Below, in pieces: positions 1 through 8,337 of a DNA stretch of 64,000 nt (positions within the stretch are counted from its first letter, which is position 1; the number at the start of each line of letters is the position of its first letter). The position numbers and the translations under genes are program-made. The notes beneath the pieces are model-generated. The model was not told the DNA's origin. It saw nothing but the letters and a program-made list of their open reading frames with translations, and ran no database searches. This DNA is from Geminicoccaceae bacterium SCSIO 64248 (lineage in GTDB: Bacteria > Pseudomonadota > Alphaproteobacteria > Geminicoccales > Geminicoccaceae): contig CP122393.1 of the NCBI GenBank assembly GCA_029814805.1, positions 4,901,598-4,965,597 of the forward strand, in the 5' to 3' direction.

Positions 1-4
1 GGCC

Positions 5-898
5 TCAGCGGTCGACGATAGTGAACAGGGCGATCTCGGGCGGGCAGAGGAGGCGCAGCGGCAGCACGCCGTAGCCGAGCCCGCGCGAGACATAGACGGG
101 CGTGCCGTCCGGCAGGCGCGAGATGCCGGACACGTGGACGCGCTGGGCCGTCGAGGTCATGAGCGGGCCGACGAAGGGCAGGCGGATCTGGCCGCCATGG
201 GTGTGGCCGGCCAGAACGAGGTCGAAGCCCGCTGCGATCGCCTGCGCCTGCTCGACGCAGAAGTCCGGGTTGTGCGCGAGCAGGAGACGCAGCCGCTCCG
301 GCCGGCGGTCGTCGGCGGGAGGGATGGCGTCCAGCGCCGGCCGGCCGCGGCGATGGTCGTCGACGCCGGCGACCATCAGGCGCTCGCCGGCCCGCTCGAC
401 GACGTGATGGCGGTTGACCAGCCAGATGACGGCGGCGCCCAGGCGGCGGCGGATCATGCCGATGCCCTCGCGGTAGTCGTGGTTGCCGGGGATGGCGAGC
501 ATGCCGTCCGGCGGCGCCAGGCGGCCGAGCAGATGGCCGACGCGCTCGGCCAGAAGGCGGGCGTGGTGGCCGCGGCGGCGGCGCCAGTCCACGTGCCGCC
601 CGGCGATGCCGGCCAGCCGGCGCTGGATGCGCGGCGCCGCGATCGCCTGGACGTAGTCGCCGGTCAGGACGACGAGGTCGGGCGCGAGGCTGGCCGCCAG
701 CCCGATCGCCGCCGCGACGTGGGCTTCCGAGGTCACGCCCAGATGGAAATCGGAGAGCTGGACGATCCGGTAGCCGGCGAAGGCGCCGGCGCCGCCGCGC
801 GGGCGGATCTCCAGGCGCTCGACGACCAGGCCCCCCGCCATGCGTTCGGAGCCGACGCGCGCGAGACCGGCCGCCGCCGGCGGAGAGAGTGTCGCCAT
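5..898 (-). CDS. metallophosphoesterase (calcineurin-like, YaeI type)
   Basis: Predicted cytoplasmic calcineurin-like metallophosphoesterase of about 297 residues. The family motifs appear in order: DFHLG, GDYV, GNHDY, then a late AHNPD and a C-terminal GHTHGGQ, which together form the di-metal site. The layout resembles YaeI-like phosphodiesterases, some of which act on lipid intermediates; the real substrate is unknown. I chose the ATG at 898 because GGGAG lies 4 bases before it; an upstream in-frame start at 967 would only add a low-complexity tail. It is divergent from the type III polyketide synthase, sharing about 130 bases of upstream DNA. There is no signal peptide. The family call is firm, the function open. 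Confidence 0.85.
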   Translation of the reverse strand: MATLSPPAAAGLARVGSERMAGGLVVERLEIRPRGGAGAFAGYRIVQLSDFHLGVTSEAHVAAAIGLAASLAPDLVVLTGDYVQAIAAPRIQRRLAGIAGRHVDWRRRRGHHARLLAERVGHLLGRLAPPDGMLAIPGNHDYREGIGMIRRRLGAAVIWLVNRHHVVERAGERLMVAGVDDHRRGRPALDAIPPADDRRPERLRLLLAHNPDFCVEQAQAIAAGFDLVLAGHTHGGQIRLPFVGPLMTSTAQRVHVSGISRLPDGTPVYVSRGLGYGVLPLRLLCPPEIALFTIVDR

Positions 899-1026
899 GA
901 TGCTCCCGTGCGGCCGGCTTGGATGGCCGCTGGCCGCCGTGATACACGGTTCGAGCCGGCATGGCACGCCGTGCCGCCGCCGGACCCGGTCTCCGGCCGG
1001 CGCGGCCCCTGCCGATGGGAGCGGCC

Positions 1027-2085
1027 ATGGACCTGAACGCGGATGCCGTCCGGCTGCTCGGCCTCGGCACGGCGCTGCCGGCGCATCGCCTGCCGCAGGG
1101 CGCCGCCAAGAAGGCGTCGGCGCAGCTGTTCACGGGCGCCTTCGCCGACCTCGCCGAGCGCACCGCCCTGTTCGACCACGCCGGCATCGCGACGCGCCAC
1201 ATGTGCATGCCCCTGGCGTGGTATCTGGGCGGCCACGGGCCGGCCGAACGCAACCGCCTCTATCTCGATCACGCCGAGGCGCTGACCCTCGAGGCCGCCA
1301 AGCGGGCGCTGGCCGAGGCGGGCCTGGCGGCCGAAGCGGTCGACGCCGTGGTCACGGTGTCCTCGACCGGGATCGCGACGCCGTCGCTCGACGCGCGAAT
1401 CGCCGACCGGCTCGGCCTGCGCGCCGACTGCGAGCGGACGCCCGTGTTCGGCCTGGGCTGCGCCGGCGGGGTGCAGGGCCTGGCCCGCGCCGCCCAGATC
1501 GCGCGGGCGCGGCCGGGCGCGGTCGTCCTGCTCCTGGCGGTCGAGCTCTGCTCGCTGACCTTGCGCCCGGGCGACCGCTCGAAGGCGAACCTGGTCGCCT
1601 GCGCCCTGTTCGGCGACGGCGCCGCCGCGGCCGTGCTCGCGACCGGCCCCGGGGGCGTCGCCGTCGTCGCGTCCGGCGAGCACCGCTGGCCGGATTCGCT
1701 GCGGATCATGGGCTGGGACGTCGAGGATGACGGCCTGGGCGTCGTGTTCGCGCTCGCCATTCCCACGCTCGTCCGCACTCAGCTCGGCCGGGTCGCCGAC
1801 GTCTTCCTGGAACGGCAGGGCCGCGCGCGCTCCGACATCGACGCCTTCGTTTGCCATCCCGGCGGCGCCAAGGTGCTGAGCGCGCTGGAGGAGGCCTTGG
1901 CGCTGGACGCGAGCGCGCTCGACGATGCCCGGGCCGTCCTGCGCGACCACGGCAACATGTCGTCGGTCACGGTGCTCTTCGTCCTGCGCCGGCGCCTCGA
2001 CCGCGGGCCGTTCCGGCGCGCGCTGCTGAGCGCGCTCGGCCCCGGCTTCACGGCGGGGTTCGTGTTGCTGGAGGGGCATAGGTGA
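1027..2085 (+). CDS. type III polyketide synthase (chalcone/stilbene synthase family)
   Basis: Homodimeric ketosynthase of 352 residues that would extend an acyl-CoA starter with malonyl-CoA units and cyclise the product to a resorcinol or pyrone. The catalytic triad is visible: Cys145 in GLGCAGG, His277 in FVCHPGG and Asn310 in DHGNMSS. Length is usual for the family. The ATG at 1027 is preceded by GGGAG at about 6 bases; an ATG at 1015 is the alternative. The stop overlaps the next gene by 4 bases (GTGA), so it is translationally coupled to an isoprenylcysteine-methyltransferase-like gene. That pairing is known from alkylresorcinol/alkylpyrone loci (SrsA-SrsB of Streptomyces, BpsA-BpsB of Bacillus). 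The actual product cannot be read from sequence. Confidence 0.9.
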   Translation: MDLNADAVRLLGLGTALPAHRLPQGAAKKASAQLFTGAFADLAERTALFDHAGIATRHMCMPLAWYLGGHGPAERNRLYLDHAEALTLEAAKRALAEAGLAAEAVDAVVTVSSTGIATPSLDARIADRLGLRADCERTPVFGLGCAGGVQGLARAAQIARARPGAVVLLLAVELCSLTLRPGDRSKANLVACALFGDGAAAAVLATGPGGVAVVASGEHRWPDSLRIMGWDVEDDGLGVVFALAIPTLVRTQLGRVADVFLERQGRARSDIDAFVCHPGGAKVLSALEEALALDASALDDARAVLRDHGNMSSVTVLFVLRRRLDRGPFRRALLSALGPGFTAGFVLLEGHR

Positions 2086-2594
2086 GCCCGGTCGTCGTCG
2101 CCGTGACCCTGGTCGGGCTGGCCCGGCTGGCCGAGCTGCTCCTGGCCGCGCGCAACACGCGCCGCCTGCTGGCCAAAGGCGGCGTCGAGCACGGCAGGGC
2201 GCACTACGTCCTGTTCGTCCTGCTCCATGGCGGCTGGCTGGCCGGCCTGCTCTGGACCGTGCCGCCGGACCGCTGGCCCGATCCCTGGCTGACCGGCCTC
2301 TTCGTCCTCCTGCAGGCCGCGCGCGTCTGGATCATCGCCACGCTGGGGGAGCGCTGGACGACGCGGATCGTCGTGCTGCCGGACGCGCCCCTGGTCCGAA
2401 GCGGTCCCTATCGCTGGCTGCGGCACCCGAACTACGCCGTGGTCGTCCTGGAGATCGCGCTCCTGCCGCTGGCCTTCGGCGCGGTCGGGCTGGCGGTGGC
2501 CTTCTCGATCCTGAACGGCCTGCTGCTGCGGCACCGGATCGGCGTCGAGGACCGCGCGCTCGGCCGTGCGCGCGGTCTTGCCGACGCCGCCTAG
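2082..2594 (+). CDS. isoprenylcysteine carboxyl methyltransferase-family protein (polyketide O-methyltransferase)
   Basis: Integral membrane protein of 170 residues with several hydrophobic helices and the ICMT signature near the C-terminus: SGPYRWLRHPNY followed by a hydrophobic helix, the SAM-binding region. Partners of type III polyketide synthases in this family (SrsB, BpsB) methylate the phenolic or pyrone hydroxyl, which is the inferred role here. It starts at GTG 2082 inside the stop codon of the synthase, so the two are made together. It converges on, and overlaps by a few bases, the LACC1/YfiH gene. There is no flavin monooxygenase homologous to SrsC in the vicinity, so the pathway may stop at the methyl ether. 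Confidence 0.85.
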   Translation: MSPVVVAVTLVGLARLAELLLAARNTRRLLAKGGVEHGRAHYVLFVLLHGGWLAGLLWTVPPDRWPDPWLTGLFVLLQAARVWIIATLGERWTTRIVVLPDAPLVRSGPYRWLRHPNYAVVVLEIALLPLAFGAVGLAVAFSILNGLLLRHRIGVEDRALGRARGLADAA

Positions 2595-3436
2595 CCCTCG
2601 GGCCGGAGCGCGATCGCGGCGATCGCGATGCCGAACGGGCCGCCGCCCTCGTGGGTGGTGCGGCGGTAGCTGAAGAAGCGGGCGGGATCGGCGTAGGTGT
2701 CGAAGGGCAGGGCCTCCGCCTTGCCGACGCCGGCGCGCGCCAGCCGCTCGAGGATGCAGGCCTTCAGATCGAAATGCGGCCGCCCGGTCGCGCACGGCGT
2801 GCTGAAGAACCGCGCGCTTGCCGGGTCCTCGGCTAGGAAGGCGTCGCGGAACCCGTCGCCGACTTCGTAGGACTTCTGCGCGATGCAGGGGCCGAGCACG
2901 GCGGTGATCCGGCCGGCGCGGGCGCCCGCCGCGACCATGGCGGCGACGGTCGCCTCGGCGATCCCGGAAAGGGCGCCGCGCCAGCCGGCATGGGCCGCGC
3001 CGATCACGCCCGCTTCGGGGTCGGCGAGCAGGATCGGCCCGCAATCGGCGGCGAGCACGCCGAGCGCCAGGCCGGGGCGTGTCGTGACAAGGCCGTCGGC
3101 CTGGGGGCGGGAATCGAGCGGCCACGGCGCGTCGGCCCGGACCACGGCGCGTCCGTGGACCTGATGCAGCGAGACGAGCGCGTCCGGCGCGCAGCCGAGG
3201 CAGGCGGCGACACGCGCGCGGTTGGCCCGGACGGCCTCGGGCCGGTCGCCGCCGGACAGGCCGCAATTGAGCGAGGCGAAGGCGCCCGTGCTGAGGCCGC
3301 CCTTGCGGGTGAAGAAGCCGTGCGCGATCCCGGCCAGGCCTTCCAGCGCCGCGGCACGGATCGGCCGCGGTCCCGCATCCGAGCCGGGGGCGTCCGGGCG
3401 CGACCGGCTGGATGTGAGCGATTCGCTGGGAGGCAC
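2591..3436 (-). CDS. YfiH/LACC1 family protein (peptidoglycan editing factor / purine nucleoside phosphorylase-like)
   Basis: Member of the former polyphenol-oxidase/laccase-domain family (YfiH, YlmD, human LACC1), which acts on purine nucleosides and is implicated in peptidoglycan quality control. Metal ligands and motifs are present: HQVHG, ADCGP, AHAGWRG and GPCI. I chose GTG 3436 because GGAG lies 8 bases upstream and the resulting 281 residues fit the family; an ATG at 3472 without a visible ribosome site, or a TTG at 3520 overlapping the TetR stop, would lengthen it. The gene follows the TetR regulator on the same strand. A role linked to cell-wall precursor editing is family knowledge, not visible here. 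Confidence 0.85.
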   Translation of the reverse strand: MPPSESLTSSRSRPDAPGSDAGPRPIRAAALEGLAGIAHGFFTRKGGLSTGAFASLNCGLSGGDRPEAVRANRARVAACLGCAPDALVSLHQVHGRAVVRADAPWPLDSRPQADGLVTTRPGLALGVLAADCGPILLADPEAGVIGAAHAGWRGALSGIAEATVAAMVAAGARAGRITAVLGPCIAQKSYEVGDGFRDAFLAEDPASARFFSTPCATGRPHFDLKACILERLARAGVGKAEALPFDTYADPARFFSYRRTTHEGGGPFGIAIAAIALRPEG

Positions 3437-3516
3437 GTTCGATCTCCGGCCAAGCGGGTGACGCCGCACCATGGCGACGCGCCGCGCGCCAGGCAACGGC
3501 AATCGCCGCTCCAGGG

Positions 3517-4119
3517 TCAAGCGCCGACCAGGCCGTCCCAGGCGGCGAGCGCGTCATCGACGATGACCGCCAGCTCGGCGCGCGTCGCGCCGTCGCGCGC
3601 CTGGATCGACAGGCCCTGCACGACGGTCGTGTAGAAGGCGGCGATCCGCGCCGGATCGGCGCGATCGGCCAGCCCGTCCCGCGCGAGCGCGTCCGCCACC
3701 TGCCGGCGCATGTCGTCCTGCGCCTTGCGCCGCAGGGCGCTCATATGCGCCTGGATGGATTTGGACTCCGACGTGCCGATCGTCGCGGCGAGGACGACCA
3801 TGCACCCAGGCGGCGTGTCGGGATCGGCATAGGCGCGCGCGAAGCCATGCAGCAGGCCCGCCATGGCCTCCTTGGCGCTGCGGCCCGGCCGGAACGGCTC
3901 ACCCTGCGGGCTTCCCTCGATATTGTAGAGGTCGATCGCCTCGCGGAACAGGGCCTCCTTGCAGCCGAACGCCGCATACAGGCTGGGCTTGTTGATGCCG
4001 AGCGCTCCGGTCAGGTCGCCCAGCGAGGTGCCCTCGTAGCCCTGACGCCAGAACAGGGTCATCGCCTGCCGCAGGGCTTTGTCGCGGTCGAAGCCGCGCG
4101 GCCGTCCTCGCGCTGCCAT
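3517..4119 (-). CDS. TetR/AcrR family transcriptional regulator
   Basis: 200-residue regulator with an N-terminal TetR helix-turn-helix (about residues 10-55: GYEGTSLGDLT..LGINKPSLYAAFG) and a C-terminal ligand domain related to the AcrR/YcdC-type group. It is divergently transcribed from a short-chain dehydrogenase, and a 7-base inverted repeat (TTTACCG, two bases, CGGTAAA) sits 20-35 bases in front of its start. That arrangement is typical of a self-regulating repressor controlling the neighbour. The ligand is unknown. Its stop overlaps a possible TTG start of the YfiH gene. Confidence 0.88.
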   Translation of the reverse strand: MAARGRPRGFDRDKALRQAMTLFWRQGYEGTSLGDLTGALGINKPSLYAAFGCKEALFREAIDLYNIEGSPQGEPFRPGRSAKEAMAGLLHGFARAYADPDTPPGCMVVLAATIGTSESKSIQAHMSALRRKAQDDMRRQVADALARDGLADRADPARIAAFYTTVVQGLSIQARDGATRAELAVIVDDALAAWDGLVGA

Positions 4120-4130
4120 CCACGTTGTCC

Positions 4131-4159
4131 GTAAATTTTTTACCGAACGGTAAATTATA
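4131..4159. promoter_or_regulatory. palindromic operator between tetR and SDR genes
   Basis: An AT-rich island in GC-rich DNA carries TTTACCG (4139-4145), a two-base spacer and CGGTAAA (4148-4154), with weaker outer arms CCGTA/TACGG and an overlapping GTAAA/TTTAC. Size and symmetry fit a TetR-family operator. A TTGACG hexamer at 4164-4169 could serve as a -35 element for the dehydrogenase, which would place the operator just upstream of or over that promoter. Confidence 0.6.
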
Positions 4160-4226
4160 CGGCTTGACGGCGTCCGGCAAGGCTCTTAGCCAATCGGTAC
4201 CGATGTGTACAAAAAGGAGTTCGGTC

Positions 4227-4967
4227 ATGAGCACCTTGTCGGGCAAGGTCGCAGTCGTCACCGGAGGAAGCCGCGGGATCGGCGCCGCGATCGCCCGCCG
4301 TCTCGCCGAGGACGGCGCGGACGTGGTGATCACCTACGAGCGTTCCGCCGACAAGGCGGCCGACGTGGTCCGGACGATCGAGGCGAAGGGCCGCCGCGCG
4401 CTCGCGATCCGGGCCGACAGCGCCGATCCGGCGTCGGTCACGGCCGCAATCGACGAGGCCGCGCAGCGCTTCGGCCGGCTCGACATCCTGGTCAACAACG
4501 CGGGCGTCGCGTCCTACGGCGCGCCCGAGGACGCGAGCGTCGAGGAGATCGACCGCGTGCTCGCCATCAATGTCCGGGCGGTGTTCGTCGCGGTGCAGGC
4601 CGCGTTGCGCCACATGGGCGAGGGCGGCCGCCTCATCTCGATCGGCTCCAATCTGGCAGAGCGCGTGCCGTTCGCCGGCATCACGCTCTATTCCATGAGC
4701 AAGGCGGCCCTGGTCGGCATGACCCGCGGCCTGGCGCGCGACCTCGGCCCGCGCGGCATCACCGTCAATCTGGTCAACCCGGGCTCGACCGACACCGACA
4801 TGAACCCGGCGGACGGCGAGGGCGCTGAGCCGCAGCGCAGCCTTTCGCCGCTCGGCCGCTACGGCAGCGTCGACGACATCGCCGCGAGCGTCGCCCACCT
4901 CGCCGGCGAAGGCGGCCGGACGATCAACGGTACGGCCATCCTGGTCGACGGCGGTCAGAACGCCTGA
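4227..4967 (+). CDS. SDR family oxidoreductase (3-oxoacyl-ACP reductase-like)
   Basis: Classical short-chain dehydrogenase of 246 residues. Visible are the glycine-rich cofactor loop GGSRGIG, the NNAG motif, catalytic Ser in IGSN, and YSMSK with Tyr and Lys. An Arg shortly after the glycine loop and the YERS stretch at the second strand suggest NADP(H) rather than NAD(H), as an inference. AAAAGGAG lies 7 bases before the ATG at 4227. The divergent TetR gene and shared operator suggest induction by the TetR ligand, perhaps its substrate. Substrate is not determinable. The 3' end overlaps by 13 bases the convergent GlxA-type regulator gene. Confidence 0.88.
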   Translation: MSTLSGKVAVVTGGSRGIGAAIARRLAEDGADVVITYERSADKAADVVRTIEAKGRRALAIRADSADPASVTAAIDEAAQRFGRLDILVNNAGVASYGAPEDASVEEIDRVLAINVRAVFVAVQAALRHMGEGGRLISIGSNLAERVPFAGITLYSMSKAALVGMTRGLARDLGPRGITVNLVNPGSTDTDMNPADGEGAEPQRSLSPLGRYGSVDDIAASVAHLAGEGGRTINGTAILVDGGQNA

Positions 4968-6010
4968 GGCCAGGTCGCTCCATCGGCGGTTCCCGGCTCG
5001 TCCGCCGCCAATCGGCGGGCCGGGAATCGCTCGCGGTACTCCGCCGGGCCGATGCCGTACTGGCGCAGGAACGCGCGCCGCAGATTCTGCTCGTCGCCGA
5101 AGCCGACTGTGACGGCGATCGCCTTGAGCGGCGCATCGCTGCCCTCGAGCAGGGAGGACGCGGCCTCGACCCGGATCGCCTCGACGGTCTTGGCCGGGGT
5201 ACGGCCGACCTTGGCCGTGTAGGTGCGGGCGAAGGTGCGCGGGCTCATGCCCGCCTGGGCGGCCAGGCGCTCGATGCGGAAGTCGCGCGTGAGGTCGCTG
5301 GCGATCCAGGCGTGCAGCGTGTCGAAGCGGCTGTCGCTCGCGATCTGGGCCTCGAGCGGCGCGCTGAACTGGGCCTGGCCGCCCGGCCGCTTCAGGAACA
5401 TGACGAGGCAGCGCGCGACCTCCATCGCGACGAGGTGGCCGCAATCCTCCTCGATCAGCGCCAGGACCAGATCGATGCCGGCGGTCACGCCGGCCGAGGT
5501 CCAGACGTCGCCGTCGCGCACGAAGATCGGGTCGGGCTGGACGTCGACCCCGGGATGGCGGCGCTTGAGGATCGGCACCGAGATCCAGTGGGTGGTCGCG
5601 CGCCGTCCGTCGAGGAGCCCGGCCGCAGCCAGGAGGAATGCGCCGGTGCAGACGGAGCAGACCCGCCTGGCGTCCTGGCGATGCGTGACGATCCAGTCGA
5701 CCATCGCCTGCGGCTCGGGCGGGTCGCCGGGTGCGCCGCCGGCGACCACGAGCGTGTCGATGGCCCGGTGCTGCCGGTCGAGGCGGCTGGTCATGATCTC
5801 GAGCCCGGACGACGAGCGCACCGGCCCGCCCTCCAGGGAGGCGACCTCGACGCTATAGCCCGGGCGGCCGCGATCGCGCAGGACGGAGGTGGCGACGGTG
5901 AAGGCCGAGACCGGGCCGGTGACGTCCAGGATCTCGGCATCGGGAAAGGCGACGACGACGACGCGGCGCGCGCGGTCGCCACGATCGTCTCGGGCGGTCG
6001 AGCTTGGCAT
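4955..6010 (-). CDS. GlxA family transcriptional regulator (DJ-1/PfpI domain plus AraC HTH)
   Basis: About 351 residues: an N-terminal DJ-1/PfpI glutamine-amidotransferase-like sensor domain (residues about 14-190, with Cys in VCSVCTGAF at the nucleophile elbow) and a C-terminal AraC-type double helix-turn-helix (MSPRTFARTYTAKVGRTPA... then FGDEQNLRRAF). This architecture is shared with FtrA and GbdR/ArgR-type activators that sense small amines or amino acids. I chose ATG 6010, which has AAGGA about 10 bases upstream; ATG 6031 has no ribosome site. It is convergent with the dehydrogenase and divergent from a small exported protein. Its target is unknown. Confidence 0.87.
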   Translation of the reverse strand: MPSSTARDDRGDRARRVVVVAFPDAEILDVTGPVSAFTVATSVLRDRGRPGYSVEVASLEGGPVRSSSGLEIMTSRLDRQHRAIDTLVVAGGAPGDPPEPQAMVDWIVTHRQDARRVCSVCTGAFLLAAAGLLDGRRATTHWISVPILKRRHPGVDVQPDPIFVRDGDVWTSAGVTAGIDLVLALIEEDCGHLVAMEVARCLVMFLKRPGGQAQFSAPLEAQIASDSRFDTLHAWIASDLTRDFRIERLAAQAGMSPRTFARTYTAKVGRTPAKTVEAIRVEAASSLLEGSDAPLKAIAVTVGFGDEQNLRRAFLRQYGIGPAEYRERFPARRLAADEPGTADGATWPQAF

Positions 6011-6126
6011 GATTTGACGGTTCCTTGTCATGGCAGCCAATGCTGCATCGCAATATATCTCTCTCGACACGTTGACCATACGACCAAGGACGAGCTTCGC
6101 GCCGTCCGATGCAAGGAGCTTCATCG

Positions 6127-6471
6127 ATGATCAAAACCGTTGCGATCGGCCTGGCCGTCGCTGCCGCCCTGGGCGGCGCCGCCCACGCCACCGAGCTCGC
6201 TCCGAAGGCCGCCTACACCACGACGCTGGGCGACACCTCGGCGGTCGCCTTCTACACGCTGGACGGCGACGCGATGCAGGTGAGCGTCACCACGCAGAAC
6301 GACGGCGACATCGACCACATCGTCCCGGTTCGCTTCACCACGAACCTGGCCGACGGCCAGAACGCCTCGGTCGTCATCCCCGGCGCGAACGGCCTGGAGC
6401 CGCTCGTGCTCGAGCTGGTCCGCCAGGGCGACGCCCTGGTGGTGGGCGAGAAGGTCTCCCGGGCGTTCTGA
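6127..6471 (+). CDS. small exported protein of unknown function
   Basis: 114 residues with a clear Sec signal peptide (MIKTVAIGLAVAAALGGAAHA, cleavage likely after AHA, residue 21) and a mature part of about 93 residues rich in short beta-forming segments. AAGGAG lies 8 bases before the ATG. No catalytic or metal motif was recognised and no cysteines are present. It is probably a periplasmic protein. It sits divergently from the GlxA-type regulator, which could control it. I do not recognise a family. Confidence 0.7.
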   Translation: MIKTVAIGLAVAAALGGAAHATELAPKAAYTTTLGDTSAVAFYTLDGDAMQVSVTTQNDGDIDHIVPVRFTTNLADGQNASVVIPGANGLEPLVLELVRQGDALVVGEKVSRAF

Positions 6472-6676
6472 TCGCCGGAGCCTGAAGCTGCCGGGCGCGC
6501 ACGGGTCCCGGCAGGCCTTCCCTCGCGACGTGGCGATGATCTTGCGTCCGGCCTCCCCGGCGCCGCTCGTGGCGCCGGTTCGAGGCCGGGCCGGAGTCGG
6601 CCGTGAGGGAGCGCTGCCCGTGTGCAGGGGTGACGACGTCAATTGTCCTGATTTCGAGCTACATCGCCGGTCGTTC

Positions 6677-8071
6677 ATGGACGACCTCGCCGTCGAGCGA
6701 CGGTCCTTTCTCAAGAGCGGCGTCGCCGCATCGGGCGGCATCGCGGCGCTCGCCTCGACGGGCGGCCTCTCGCTGGTGACGCCCGCCCTGGCCCAGGCCA
6801 GCGCGGCGCGCCATCCCGGCCAGCCCGCCTACCACTACCTGCCGGCCAACGCCGAGACGGTGCACTGGGGCTATTTCAGCAAGACGCTCAAGCCGCAGGT
6901 CGAGATCGAATCCGGCGACATCGTCACGATCGAGACCCTGACCCATCACGCCGCCGACGACCTCGAGCGGATGGTCCAGGGCGATCCCGGCGCCGAGAGC
7001 GTCTATCTCTGGACCGGCGAGCGCAAGGGCGTGAACCGGAGGGGCGCCGGGCCGATCGACGCCTCGCTGCACGGCCGGGGCGCGGGCGAGGGGCTGGGCG
7101 TGCACATCATGACCGGCCCGGTAGCCGTGCGCGGCGCCCGGCCCGGCGACATCCTGGAAGTGCGCATCCTCGACTGCAAGCCGCGCCCGTGCGCCAACCC
7201 GGCCTTCGCCGGCAAGAGCTTCGGCAGCAACGCCGCCGCCTGGTGGGGCTTCCAGTACAACGACCTCCTGGACGGCGCGAAGCGCGAGGTCATCACGATC
7301 TACGAGATCGACGCCACCGGCGGGCGCGACTGGGCGCAGGCGGTCTACAACTTCCGCTGGGTGCCGCAGACCGACCCGTACGGCGTGGTCCACGCGACGA
7401 TCGACTATCCCGGCGTGCCGGTCGATCACAGCCTGACCGAGCGGAACTACGACGTGCTCAAGGGCGTGCGCCTGCCGATCCGGCCGCATTTCGGCACGCT
7501 CGGCCTGGCGCCCGCCGAGGCCGACTTCGTCGACACGATCCCGCCCAGCTACACCGGCGGCAACATCGACAACTGGCGGATCGGCAAGGGTGCCGTGATG
7601 TACTACCCGGTCTCCGTCGAAGGGGCGCTGCTCTCGGTCGGCGACCCGCACGCGTCGCAGGGCGACAGCGAGCTGTGCGGCACGGCGATCGAGTGCTCGC
7701 TGACCGGGACGTTCCAGTTGGTCCTGCACAAGCAGGCCGATCTCGGCGGCACGGCGCTGGAGGCGCTGAACTACCCGATGCTGGAGACCCAGACCGAATG
7801 GCTGGTGCACGGCTTCAGCTTCGCGAACTACCTCCAGGAGCTCGGCCCGGAGGCGCAAAGCGCGATCTACGGCAAGTCGTCGGTCGACCTCGCCCTGCGC
7901 GACGCCTTCCGCAAGATGCGTCACTTCCTCATGACCACCCAGGGCCTGACCGAGGACGAGGCGATCTCGCTGATGTCGATCGGCGTCGATTTCGGCATCA
8001 CCCAGGTGGTCGACGGCAATTGGGGCGTGCACGCCATCATCAAGAAGGACGTGTTCGCCGGCCGCGCCTGA
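6677..8071 (+). CDS. Tat-exported acetamidase/formamidase family protein
   Basis: 464 residues from ATG 6677. The first 35 residues carry a twin-arginine signal (ERRSFLKSG followed by an alanine/glycine-rich hydrophobic stretch ending near ALAQA). The mature part is an FmdA/AmdA acetamidase/formamidase domain, with the signature GDPHASQGDSELCGTAIE and an early GDIVTIET. Relatives hydrolyse formamide, acetamide or similar short amides; most known members are cytoplasmic, so the export signal is notable. No clear ribosome site precedes this ATG; longer in-frame starts exist but would bury the Tat signal. It stands alone between the small exported protein and the RTX-like gene. Confidence 0.85.
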   Translation: MDDLAVERRSFLKSGVAASGGIAALASTGGLSLVTPALAQASAARHPGQPAYHYLPANAETVHWGYFSKTLKPQVEIESGDIVTIETLTHHAADDLERMVQGDPGAESVYLWTGERKGVNRRGAGPIDASLHGRGAGEGLGVHIMTGPVAVRGARPGDILEVRILDCKPRPCANPAFAGKSFGSNAAAWWGFQYNDLLDGAKREVITIYEIDATGGRDWAQAVYNFRWVPQTDPYGVVHATIDYPGVPVDHSLTERNYDVLKGVRLPIRPHFGTLGLAPAEADFVDTIPPSYTGGNIDNWRIGKGAVMYYPVSVEGALLSVGDPHASQGDSELCGTAIECSLTGTFQLVLHKQADLGGTALEALNYPMLETQTEWLVHGFSFANYLQELGPEAQSAIYGKSSVDLALRDAFRKMRHFLMTTQGLTEDEAISLMSIGVDFGITQVVDGNWGVHAIIKKDVFAGRA

Positions 8072-8337
8072 GCGGCGGGCGGCCGTGTGCCGGCGGCCAC
8101 AGCGCGCCTTTTCCATCCGGTCGCGATATCGGTCGGAATCCCGCAGGGTGGCTCGACGGGGCGTGTCCTGTCCCGTCGGGCGCCAACACGCGACACGGGA
8201 TCGCTTTCTGGTCGCCACGCCGGCCGGACGATGCGCGTGCGGGTTGCAAATCCGCCTACCGGTTGTCTCCGGCTTGGCCTAGACACGATGAGGGAACGCG
8301 GCCGGACGGCCGCGCGGTCTGGGGAAGGCGGGACGAT

